Below are positions 13,863-20,423 of a stretch of DNA of 22,973 nucleotides, piece after piece. Positions within the stretch are counted from its first letter, which is position 1. Each line of letters opens with the position of its first letter. The stretch comes from ARS1285 sp038045965 (GTDB lineage Archaea; Nanobdellota; Nanobdellia; Pacearchaeales; GW2011-AR1): positions 1 through 22,973 of the forward strand of contig JBBSXD010000025.1 of assembly GCA_038045965.1 (NCBI GenBank). Reading direction: 5' to 3'. The position numbers and the translations under genes were made by a program. The notes below the pieces were generated by a model that was given only the letters and a program-made list of their open reading frames with translations, did not search any database and was not told where the DNA came from.

Positions 13863-15230
13863 TCATAATCTAATCTTTTTTCCGTATTTTTTTGCTAATT
13901 TTTGGATTTGTTTTTGAGATAGCATTTGATTTTCATCTGATATATCTATTCCTGAAGATAAATCTTTTATCATTTTATATTGTTTTAGAAGCTGTCTTAT
14001 TTCAGTTGTTGTTGTTCCAGAGCCTTTAGCTATTCTATTTAATCTTGAAGTTTGTTTTTCCATTATTTCAGGATTTTTTATTTCTTGAATAGTCATGGAG
14101 TTTATTGCGTTTTGCCATTTTTTTATTTTATCTTCTTGAATGTCCATCATTCCTTCAGGTATTTTTGCCTTTCCAAATCCAGGAATCATGCTTGTTATTT
14201 TTGAAAAACTTCCTATATTTGACATTTGTTTGAGTTGTTCCTGAAAATCTTTAAGATCTAAATTTCCCTCTTTAAGTTTTGTTTCTAATTTCTTTTGTGA
14301 TTTTTCGTCTATAGCAGATTGTACTTTCTCTAACAATCCCTCTAAATCTCCTAGTCCTAAAAGTCTGGAGATAAAAGATTGAGGATTAAATGTTTCTATT
14401 TCATTTATTTTTTCTCCGGTTCCTATAAAAAAAACTGGAGCATTAGTTTCTTTACATGCAGTAATAGCTCCTCCAGCTTTTGCAGTGGAATCCATTCTGG
14501 TAATTATGACTCCATTGATATTACAAGCTTGTTTGAATTCTGATGATTGATTTTTTGCAGCTTGTCCAATATCTGCTTGAATAATTAAAATTTTATAATC
14601 CGGTTTTATTTCATCTGTAAGTTCTTTAATTTCTTTAATTAGATCTTTATCTAAACTATGTCTGCCAGCAGTGTCTATTAAAATCAAATCAAAATTTTCT
14701 AATTCTTTTTCGAATTTTTTGTATATTTTTATGGGGTCTTTTTCTTTTTTATCTGTAAAAACAGGTACTCTTATTTGTTTGGCTAATTGCTCTAATTGAT
14801 CCATAGCTGCTGGACGATAAACATCTAAACTTATCATCGCTGTTTTTAATCCCCGTTTTGAAAAATAAGAAGCTAATTTTCCAGTTGTTGTCGTTTTACC
14901 GGAACCATATAATCCTACTAGCATTATTTTTGTTTTTTTATTTTTGTTAATTATTAATTCATGTTTATTTTCTCCCAATAATTTTAAAATCTCATCGTGC
15001 AATATTTTTGTTAGGTGTTCTTTTCTTTCTATTCCTTTTATTTTTTCATTTTCAGCCCCCTTTTTTATTTTATCTCCTATCTCTTTTACAAGATGAACAT
15101 TTACATCTGCTTGAATTAAAGCCCTTTGCAAGTCTTTAGTTATAGAATTAATAGTATTTTTGTCTAAAAATATAGAATTGGCTATTTTATCGAATCCATT
15201 CTTAATAGCAGAAGATAGTTGATCTAGCAT
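13863..15230 (-). CDS. srp54: Signal recognition particle GTPase SRP54
   Basis: The 455-residue protein binds signal sequences and 7S RNA and docks ribosomes at the membrane through FtsY. The N domain (1-95) is followed by the G domain with P-loop GLYGSGKTTTTGKLA, the DTAGRH motif, and TRMDSTAKAGGAI (G4 and closing loop). The linker contains GLGDLEGLLEKV, and the Met-rich M domain includes IGSFSKITSMIPGFG and GSGTTTTEIRQLLKQY. The length is typical of archaeal SRP54. CTATAAAC about 28 nt upstream supports the start. Confidence 0.95.
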   Translation of the reverse strand: MLDQLSSAIKNGFDKIANSIFLDKNTINSITKDLQRALIQADVNVHLVKEIGDKIKKGAENEKIKGIERKEHLTKILHDEILKLLGENKHELIINKNKKTKIMLVGLYGSGKTTTTGKLASYFSKRGLKTAMISLDVYRPAAMDQLEQLAKQIRVPVFTDKKEKDPIKIYKKFEKELENFDLILIDTAGRHSLDKDLIKEIKELTDEIKPDYKILIIQADIGQAAKNQSSEFKQACNINGVIITRMDSTAKAGGAITACKETNAPVFFIGTGEKINEIETFNPQSFISRLLGLGDLEGLLEKVQSAIDEKSQKKLETKLKEGNLDLKDFQEQLKQMSNIGSFSKITSMIPGFGKAKIPEGMMDIQEDKIKKWQNAINSMTIQEIKNPEIMEKQTSRLNRIAKGSGTTTTEIRQLLKQYKMIKDLSSGIDISDENQMLSQKQIQKLAKKYGKKIRL

Positions 15231-15307
15231 ATTTTATTAAGAGATAATGAGTTTATAGCAGTTTTGGTTTATACAAATTTTTTTAAATAGATAAATTGAT
15301 TTATTTT

Positions 15308-15583
15308 ATGAGAATTTGTGATGTTTATGTAAATACAAGATTAATTGAGAAATTAGCTTTACAATTTGATGAATTAGATAAAGATATAATAGACAAGGCA
15401 AGAATAGGATTTATGGAAAATAAAAGCCCTGATTTTTATGAAGGAATGTTTAATGCTTATTTTGGTATATATAAATTATTAGAGAAAAGAGAAAATAGTG
15501 GAGATGATGATCTGAAGATTTTTAATCCTATTTTAAGTTATTTGGCAAATATAGTTCTAAGAAATAGAAGATCAGAAAATTAG
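15308..15583 (+). CDS. Unknown 91-residue helical protein
   Basis: Acidic protein with helices such as LIEKLALQFDELDKDIIDKA and YEGMFNAYFGIYKLLEKREN. No family is recognised. I prefer ATG 15308 over the TTG at 15296 because TTTTAAAT at 15281 gives the usual promoter distance. Base composition is like its neighbours. It is divergent from SRP54. Confidence 0.55.
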   Translation: MRICDVYVNTRLIEKLALQFDELDKDIIDKARIGFMENKSPDFYEGMFNAYFGIYKLLEKRENSGDDDLKIFNPILSYLANIVLRNRRSEN

Positions 15584-15645
15584 ATAAAATAAAAATAAAA
15601 TTTATAAAAAAATAAAAATTAATGTCCTTTTTAGCTCTGAAAGGT

Positions 15646-15774
15646 TTATTTTTTCTTTTTCTTTTTTTTGCCGCCTCTTGCCATAACAGCCTCGCAAACA
15701 TTACCTTGTCCATCTACATAATAAAGGTGTCCAGGTCTTCTGACAATAGCTTTTTTAACAATAATTTTCCCCAT
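15646..15774 (-). CDS. Small Lys-tailed protein (42 residues)
   Basis: A tiny gene on the minus strand. It begins MGKIIVKKAIVRRPGHLYYV, has DGQGNVCEAVMARGG and ends in seven lysines. The compact RPGHLYYVDGQGNVCEA core and the basic tail look like a conserved nucleic-acid or ribosome-associated small protein; I believe similar short proteins occur in related DPANN genomes, but I cannot verify that here. Expression evidence is strong: AGGAGGT six bases before the ATG and TTTAAATA further upstream giving a leader of about 28 nt. The function is unknown. Another frame over the same bases (15528-15713) looks artefactual. Confidence 0.75.
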   Translation of the reverse strand: MGKIIVKKAIVRRPGHLYYVDGQGNVCEAVMARGGKKKKKKK

Positions 15775-15780
15775 TATATT

Positions 15781-15787
15781 ACCTCCT
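15781..15787 (-). promoter_or_regulatory. Strong Shine-Dalgarno AGGAGGT of the 42-residue gene
   Basis: AGGAGGT on the minus strand sits six bases before ATG 15774. It is the strongest ribosome binding site in the window and fixes this small gene's start. Confidence 0.8.
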
Positions 15788-15823
15788 TTTAATGAATACT
15801 ATTTTTTATTCAAGTTGTTTTAG

Positions 15824-15831
15824 TATTTAAA
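15824..15831 (-). promoter_or_regulatory. TATA box of the 42-residue gene
   Basis: TTTAAATA on the minus strand would start transcription near 15802, leaving a short leader that contains AGGAGGT. Confidence 0.5.
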
Positions 15832-15862
15832 TGTTTCCTGTCCGACGATAAAATTATGTATA

Positions 15863-16327
15863 TCAGAAAAAATCCCAGAAAAATCGCAACCTCTGCCTAA
15901 AGGCGGAAGTTTGATTGGCAATTTTTCTTTCAAATGGGGATTTTTTGGGATGCTCCGAAACGACCTCACCATAAATGGTGAGGTTTTCAACGTTTCGGAC
16001 ATTATTAAAATACTTTGAATCTGAAGGAATTTCTAAAATTTTATCAAATTTATTCTTTGGTTTTATTGATAATTTATTAGGAATTATTATTTTTATATCT
16101 ACTATTTTATCTTTTAGAAACCATATAGCCATAAATTTTTTGCAGAAAAAAGAATGAATTGCTAGCGATTTAGGTTTCTTAAATTTAAATAATAAAGAAG
16201 GAGAATTTTTCTTGAACATTAAACCACTTATTTGAGAATATATAGTTTCACATTTTTTAGTTTTGATTTTAAATTTTTTATTATTTATTTTAAATTCAAA
16301 ATTTATAATATTTTTTTGTTTCTTCAT
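15863..16327 (-). CDS. DUF192 protein with a 45-residue tail from an inserted palindromic element
   Basis: Residues 1-109 follow the DUF192 pattern: CETIYSQISGLMFKKNSPSL, an FKKPKSLAIHSFF strand, IWFLKDKIVDIKIIIP and FDKILEIPSDSKYFNN. DUF192 proteins are small beta-rich domains of unknown function. At residue 109 the sequence enters the palindromic element (15866-16000), which stays in frame for 45 codons (VRNVENLTIYGEVVSEHPKK onward) and then reaches TGA 15863-15865. Because the element is 135 bp, removing it would put the same TGA right after FNN. The start overlaps the metallopeptidase gene by 32 bases. Whether the tailed protein is stable is unknown. Confidence 0.7.
   Translation of the reverse strand: MKKQKNIINFEFKINNKKFKIKTKKCETIYSQISGLMFKKNSPSLLFKFKKPKSLAIHSFFCKKFMAIWFLKDKIVDIKIIIPNKLSIKPKNKFDKILEIPSDSKYFNNVRNVENLTIYGEVVSEHPKKSPFERKIANQTSAFRQRLRFFWDFF
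15866..16000 (-). mobile_element. Palindromic element copy A (about 135 bp)
   Basis: On the minus strand this segment is identical by eye to copy B at 20142-20276. With the adjoining shared bases the match covers 136 bp (15867-16002). It begins GTCCGAAACGTTGAAAACC and ends CTGGGATTTTTT. It contains two large inverted repeats and is richer in G+C (about 41 percent by hand count) than the flanks. No transposase, terminal inverted repeat or clear target duplication is seen. It lies in frame inside the end of the DUF192 gene. Confidence 0.85.
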
Positions 16328-16700
16328 ACGTCTTCAAGTTAATATATTTTTCATATTGTAATTCTATATTTTTATTGCAGACATAATCATGATGTCTGAA
16401 ACCTCCACCAAAACTTTTTGGTATGTGCATTAATTCATGTATTAAAGTTTTTGTTTGATCTGTTTTAGATAGTTTATCAAATCTTTTTGATAAAACTTCT
16501 ATTACATAAAAACCTTTTCTTCCTAATGCTAATTGCATAGCTTTTCCTAGTGCATGACATCTTGCTATGGTTCCTCTTGATGAGCTTTCATGACTTCTTA
16601 GACAGACAACAGAATCAATTTTAACGTGAGAAAATAATAACAAAGCAAGTTCATTTACTGATTCTTGAATATCCGGAGCAAATTCATATTTTATTGGCAT
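16296..16700 (-). CDS. Putative metallopeptidase with HELMH motif
   Basis: The 134-residue protein carries IHELMHIPKSFGGGFRHHDY near residues 87-106. HExxH with the following GGGFRxHD is the signature of a small family of putative metallopeptidases also found in phage (PF18894-like); the later His and Asp would complete zinc binding. The N-terminal part contains CLRSHESSSRGTIARCHALG with two Cys and His residues that could bind another metal. The substrate is unknown. The gene overlaps DUF167 upstream by 17 bases and DUF192 downstream by 32, so the group is almost certainly one message starting at pyrB. Confidence 0.8.
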   Translation of the reverse strand: MPIKYEFAPDIQESVNELALLLFSHVKIDSVVCLRSHESSSRGTIARCHALGKAMQLALGRKGFYVIEVLSKRFDKLSKTDQTKTLIHELMHIPKSFGGGFRHHDYVCNKNIELQYEKYINLKTYEETKKYYKF

Positions 16701-16908
16701 TTTTTATTTCTATGATTTTATTTCTAGATTTAAATCCTTTAATAATTTTTACTTCTGTTTTTAAGTTTTTTTTAAGTAATTTTAAAAGTTCTAGGTTAGC
16801 TTTGTTATCTTCTGCCGGCTTTTTTAAGTATATCAGATAGCTATCTTCTGATAGTTTATCTATCTTCTGCTTTTTAGAATTTGAATGAACTTTAACATTT
16901 ATTATCAT
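16684..16908 (-). CDS. DUF167 (YggU-type) protein
   Basis: A 74-residue protein with the DUF167 pattern: MIINVKVHSNSKKQKI (V-x-P-x-[AS]-x-x-xxI in most members), YLIYLKKPAEDNKANLELLK (the conserved KAPPxxGKANxxLI equivalent) and TEVKIIKGFKSRNKIIEI (IxxGxxSRxKxxxI). It is a small alpha-beta domain of unknown function. It overlaps pyrB by 17 bases and the metallopeptidase gene by 17 bases, which points to translational coupling. Confidence 0.85.
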   Translation of the reverse strand: MIINVKVHSNSKKQKIDKLSEDSYLIYLKKPAEDNKANLELLKLLKKNLKTEVKIIKGFKSRNKIIEIKNANKI

Positions 16909-17821
16909 GATTATTTTTATTCAAGAGATAATCTAATAAAGCCATTCTTATGTATAATCCATTTTCGGCTTGCCTGAAATAAGCTATTCTTTTATCTTCG
17001 GTTTCTATATTAATTGGAATATTTATTTCTTCTACATGTGGTAGAGGATGAAGTATTCTCGCAGTGCTTTTTACGAGTTTTAAATTTTCTTCATTTATTA
17101 TATATTTTCCATTTGCTTTTTTGTAATCTTCCTCACTTATTCTTTCTTTTTGTATTCTCGTCATATAAATAATATCTACTTCTGGAAGAATGCTATTTAA
17201 ATCATTATTTTCTTCATATATTATTTGCTTTTTTGTTAAATATTCTTTTATATCATCTTTCATTTTTAGATTTTCTGGAGAAATGAAAATTATTTTATTA
17301 TTTTTGAATTTTCCTAATAGATAACATAGAGATCTTGCAGTTCTTCCATTAGATAAATCTCCCACTATTACTATCTTAAGATTTTCTAATTTTCCTAATT
17401 CTCTGTATATTGTATATACATCTAGCAATGCTTGTGTAGGATGTTGACCTTTTCCATCTCCAGCATTTATTAATGGAACACTGCTGATTTCCGAGGCTAT
17501 TCTTGCAGATCCTTCATTATAGTGTCTTAATACAATTATATCTGAATATTTTGAAATCACTCTTATAGTATCTTCAAACGATTCTCCTTTTACTACTGAG
17601 GAAAATTCTCCAGCATTTTCTGTACCTATTATTTTTCCGCCTAATCTTAGCATGGCAGATTCAAAACTAAATCTTGTTCTTGTACTAGGTTCATAAAATA
17701 AAGAGGCCATAATTTTTTTATTTAAGGATTCTTTTGGATTTTCTCTAAGTTCATCAGCTTTTTTAAATAATTCAAATAAAATCTCCTTTGAGAATTGTTG
17801 CGACTCTATTACATGCCTCAT
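16892..17821 (-). CDS. pyrB: Aspartate carbamoyltransferase catalytic chain
   Basis: PyrB joins carbamoyl phosphate and aspartate to carbamoyl aspartate in pyrimidine synthesis. The carbamoyl-phosphate site YEPSTRTRFSFESAMLRLGG is intact near residue 50, the loop SVVKGESFEDT supplies the Lys that enters the neighbouring active site, HPTQALLDVYTI follows near 130, and HPLPHVEEI carries the later substrate-binding residues. At 309 residues the length is normal. In many archaea pyrI (regulatory chain) follows; here DUF167 follows instead, so allosteric control is not evident from this window. CTTATAAA is about 31 nt upstream. It heads an overlapping gene run down to DUF192. Confidence 0.95.
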   Translation of the reverse strand: MRHVIESQQFSKEILFELFKKADELRENPKESLNKKIMASLFYEPSTRTRFSFESAMLRLGGKIIGTENAGEFSSVVKGESFEDTIRVISKYSDIIVLRHYNEGSARIASEISSVPLINAGDGKGQHPTQALLDVYTIYRELGKLENLKIVIVGDLSNGRTARSLCYLLGKFKNNKIIFISPENLKMKDDIKEYLTKKQIIYEENNDLNSILPEVDIIYMTRIQKERISEEDYKKANGKYIINEENLKLVKSTARILHPLPHVEEINIPINIETEDKRIAYFRQAENGLYIRMALLDYLLNKNNHDNKC

Positions 17822-17855
17822 TTTTAGAATTTAATTAATGAAAGTTTATAAGTTT

Positions 17856-19040
17856 TTATCTAGTCATAATTTCCAAAGCGTCACAATGTTTTAATTGATG
17901 ATCTTTTCCTATGGCCTGCTTTGTTCTAGCATCTATAGCTTTTATGAAGTTTTTTCCAAAATCTGTATGCAAGTAATATGCAAAATCTAGTGCAGTTGAT
18001 TTTTCTGGAAGTAAAAAACAATCAGGTAGAATATTCCCTTTGCTATCAGAAAGACGATTTGCTGAAGCAGGAAATATGGCTATATATTTTAATAACTTGA
18101 AAACTGTATAATCAAGTATTTCTTGGACTCCGGTTGAATTATATTCATTTAATACATTTTCTTTTATTTTTTCTAATGCTAATTTTTGTTTTTCGTTTAA
18201 TCCCTCTTTTATTTTAAAATTAGAATCTCCTGGAATATAATCTATTAATTTTAATTTAGAAGCTTCTCTTAATGCTAGTTCTGAATCAGCACTGCATGGA
18301 ATTATTTTTAATTCTGTGTAATATTCTTTTATTTTTTTTAGATTAGATTTTGAATTTGGTCTATCAATTTTATTTGCTGCTATTATCATAGGTTTTGTAA
18401 GATGCCTTAGTTCATGAGCAAATTTTTTTAACTGTTCTTCTGTCCATTCATTTGGTTTTTCCTCGTTAAATTTTAATTTTTTTAAAACCATTTTTACATT
18501 TTCTTTATTGACTTTTAATCCTGAGAATTGTCTTGCTACAGCTTCAGAAAAATCTGTTTTAGTGTTTTGAATTGTTCTTGCAAAAGTTTTCCACGCTTTT
18601 TTTAAGATTCCTAAATACCATAGATCTAATTCGTTTTCTAACATTTTTATATCTTTATTTGGATCATAGTTTTCTGTTTCTTTTCCTTCAGCATCTGTTT
18701 CTCCTGAAACATCCACTATCTGAATAAATGCATCTGCAGAGGTTAGATTATCTAGAAACTGATTTCCGAGACCTTTTCCTTCTGAAGCTCCTTCCACTAA
18801 ACCCGCTACATCCATAATTTCTATGGGAACAAATCTTTTGTGATCGATACAATATCCTTTTTGAGGATTGCATTGAGTATTAAATTCTTTATCAATACAT
18901 TCTACTTTTACATATCCTATACCTCTATTTGGTTTTATAGTAGAGAAAGGATAATTTGCTATTAGAACATCTGCCAGTGTTGTTGCTTTAAAAAATGTAG
19001 ACTTACCACATGAAGGTTTTCCTACTAATCCTATTAACAT
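17856..19040 (-). CDS. YchF/OLA1-like TGS-domain GTPase, archaeal type
   Basis: The 394-residue protein starts MLIGLVGKPSCGKSTFFKAT (P-loop), then NYPFSTIKPNRGIGYVKVEC, EIMDVAGLVEGASEGKGLGN (G3 region) and AANKIDRP (G4-type). The C-terminal TGS domain covers YTVFKLLKYIAIFPAS through FAYYLHTDFGKNFIKAIDAR to the end. The form with CNPQKGYC after GYVKVEC is the archaeal member of the YchF/Obg family; these proteins bind ATP or GTP and associate with ribosomes. The NKID sequence favours GTP over the ATP-specific motif of bacterial YchF. TTTAAACC about 27 nt upstream is the likely promoter. Confidence 0.88.
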   Translation of the reverse strand: MLIGLVGKPSCGKSTFFKATTLADVLIANYPFSTIKPNRGIGYVKVECIDKEFNTQCNPQKGYCIDHKRFVPIEIMDVAGLVEGASEGKGLGNQFLDNLTSADAFIQIVDVSGETDAEGKETENYDPNKDIKMLENELDLWYLGILKKAWKTFARTIQNTKTDFSEAVARQFSGLKVNKENVKMVLKKLKFNEEKPNEWTEEQLKKFAHELRHLTKPMIIAANKIDRPNSKSNLKKIKEYYTELKIIPCSADSELALREASKLKLIDYIPGDSNFKIKEGLNEKQKLALEKIKENVLNEYNSTGVQEILDYTVFKLLKYIAIFPASANRLSDSKGNILPDCFLLPEKSTALDFAYYLHTDFGKNFIKAIDARTKQAIGKDHQLKHCDALEIMTR

Positions 19041-19130
19041 ATTAAAATCAAATTTATATGGTTTAAATGTTTTTAGATTTTTTAATTTTTTTAGGAAACT
19101 TTAAAAGCGATAAAATATTCAGAAGTTTGA

Positions 19131-19205
19131 GAGCCTATAGCTCAGTCTGGTTAGAGCATCTGTCTTATAAGCAGAAGGTCCCAAGTTCAAATCTTGGTAG
19201 GCTCA
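19131..19205 (+). tRNA. tRNA-Ile (anticodon UAU)
   Basis: A 75-nt cloverleaf. The acceptor arms GAGCCTA and TAGGCTC pair, discriminator A; D stem GCTC/GAGC; anticodon stem TCTGT/GCAGA with loop CTTATAA, so the anticodon is TAT; T arm CCAAG-TTCAAAT-CTTGG. UAU would read the Ile codon AUA. TTTAAAAG 31 nt upstream is a likely promoter. No intron is seen and CCA is not encoded. Confidence 0.9.
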
Positions 19206-19254
19206 TTTATTATATCGATTTGAATTTGCTAAACTTTGTAGCTTCATACTATAA

Positions 19255-19262
19255 TTTATAAA
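19255..19262 (+). promoter_or_regulatory. TATA box of the gene at 19284
   Basis: TTTATAAA begins 29 nt before ATG 19284. Confidence 0.65.
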
Positions 19263-19283
19263 TAATAAATCTTATATTTAATT

Positions 19284-19604
19284 ATGATTAAGAAAAGAGT
19301 TAATAAAAATAATAAAGAACTTTATGCTTTTTTGTCTTGTTTTTTTACTATAGTCGGATTTATTGTTGCTTTTGTTTTGTGGAAAAATGATAAATATATT
19401 ATGTATTATGCTAAACATGGATTGATTTTATTTATAGGACAAGTAATAATTGTTGTTTTATCTCCTTTTTTATTTTTTCTAAGTTATGTATTATGGATAT
19501 TTTGGGTAGTGCTTTGGGTGATAACTTGGATTAATAGTTTTTCTGGAGAAATTAAAAATACTTTTTTAATCTCAGATTTAGCTGATAAAATAATTTTTAA
19601 ATAA
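19284..19604 (+). CDS. Small membrane protein of DUF4870/Tic20-like type
   Basis: The 106-residue protein has a basic N-terminus and three hydrophobic segments (AFLSCFFTIVGFIVAFVLW, LILFIGQVIIVVLSPFLFFL and LWIFWVVLWVITWINSF). The stretch WKNDKYIMYYAKHGLILFI matches the pattern of DUF4870 and related small membrane proteins, where the helix is preceded by K/R-x-x-x-YxAKQG. The function is unknown. A TATA box 29 nt upstream supports the start. Confidence 0.7.
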   Translation: MIKKRVNKNNKELYAFLSCFFTIVGFIVAFVLWKNDKYIMYYAKHGLILFIGQVIIVVLSPFLFFLSYVLWIFWVVLWVITWINSFSGEIKNTFLISDLADKIIFK

Positions 19605-19648
19605 TTTTTAAGATAACTTTAAAAACAAACATATTCTCATATTTTTGT

Positions 19649-19721
19649 GCCCCGATAGTGTAGAGGCCAAGCATACGGCCCTTTCGAGGCTGTGACCCGG
19701 GTTCGAATCCCGGTCGGGGCA
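19649..19721 (+). tRNA. tRNA-Glu (anticodon UUC)
   Basis: A 73-nt cloverleaf. Acceptor arms GCCCCGA and TCGGGGC pair, discriminator A. The anticodon stem CGGCC/GGCTG encloses loop CTTTCGA, giving anticodon TTC (Glu). The T arm CCGGG-TTCGAAT-CCCGG is perfect. TTTAAAAA begins 31 nt upstream. Confidence 0.93.
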
Positions 19722-19746
19722 TTTATAAAAAGAAACAATAAATAAA

Positions 19747-20325
19747 TTAAGCCACTAAATGATTAGATATATATCGAGTATTAGAAAATTCTCTTGATAA
19801 ATCACACAAAAAAGATCTAAGTATTTCTAGATTTTTAAAATTGTTTGGAATATTTTCTAATTCTAATCTAAACAATTTCATTTCTAAAGCAAGTTCTGAT
19901 ATCCAATTAATATCTTTGTTAGAATTTTTTCTTATAGAATTAAAAATGGAAAGATATGGAAAATTAGGTTGAGTAAGAAAAGTATTATTATCTTTTAATT
20001 GATATTTTTCAAGTATCGAAGCTAATTCTTTTGTATGATTAAAATCTTTATTATTATTTCCAATAATATAATTATCTATTTCTATAGTCGAACTAAGTGA
20101 TAATTCTGAAAGATACCAAGGAGAATTTTCTATTCTGTTATGTCCGAAACGTTGAAAACCTCACCATTTATGGTGAGGTCGTTTCGGAGCATCCCAAAAA
20201 ATCCCCATTTGAAAGAAAAATTGCCAATCAAACTTCCGCCTTTAGGCAGAGGTTGCGATTTTTCTGGGATTTTTTTGATAATCATATTTTAATTCTTGAA
20301 TATAAAAATCTTTTAATTTACTCAT
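19747..20325 (-). pseudogene. Small helical-protein gene broken by the palindromic element
   Basis: From ATG 20325 the frame reads MSKLKDFYIQELKYDY and at codon 17 runs into the palindromic element, ending at a TAA 11 codons later. Beyond the element the frame is open for 131 codons, from HNRIENSPWYLSELSLSS to NTRYISNHLVA and TAA 19747-19749, without a start. Removing 135 bp (20142-20276) joins both parts in frame into 147 residues with TAT-CAT at the junction. The promoter (TTATATAT 28 nt before the ATG) is intact. The protein is helical, rich in Asn, Glu and Leu; no family is recognised. Confidence 0.75.
20142..20276 (+). mobile_element. Palindromic element copy B (about 135 bp)
   Basis: Same sequence as copy A in inverted orientation; no mismatch seen over 136 bp (20140-20275). 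Hairpin 1 spans 20143-20188: TCCGAAACG pairs with CGTTTCGGA, enclosing CCTCACCA/TGGTGAGG with a 4-nt loop. Hairpin 2 spans 196-275 of the same line block (20196-20275): AAAAAATCCC with GGGATTTTTT, GAAAAATTGC with GCGATTTTTC, and an inner GCC-TTTA-GGC tip. It interrupts the minus-strand gene 19747-20325. Confidence 0.85.
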
Positions 20326-20394
20326 TAAATTTAAAATTTTTACAAATATATAAGTATATATAATATCAATTATTATAGTTAAAGTAGATTATAA

Positions 20395-20402
20395 TTTATA
20401 AA
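20395..20402 (+). promoter_or_regulatory. TATA box of the gene at 20424
   Basis: TTTATAAA begins 29 nt before ATG 20424 and only 20 nt before ATG 20415, so it favours 20424. Confidence 0.65.
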
Positions 20403-20423
20403 TCTTTTATATTTATGTTTTTT

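Noticed and set aside
15528..15713. 61-codon minus-strand frame
   Set aside because: It overlaps the better supported 42-residue gene in another frame and has no promoter or Shine-Dalgarno.
15866..16000. Palindromic element as a classical MITE
   Set aside because: Its outer ends are not inverted repeats of each other and no target duplication is clear, so a DDE-transposase MITE is unlikely.
15820..16002. 60-codon minus-strand frame through copy A
   Set aside because: It is a second open frame of the palindromic element plus promoter sequence of the 42-residue gene, with no start signal.
19067..19261. 64-codon plus-strand frame
   Set aside because: It covers tRNA-Ile and its promoter.
20097..20363. 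88-codon plus-strand frame through copy B
   Set aside because: It is the element's open frame extended by chance on both sides; the real coding signal here is the broken minus-strand gene.
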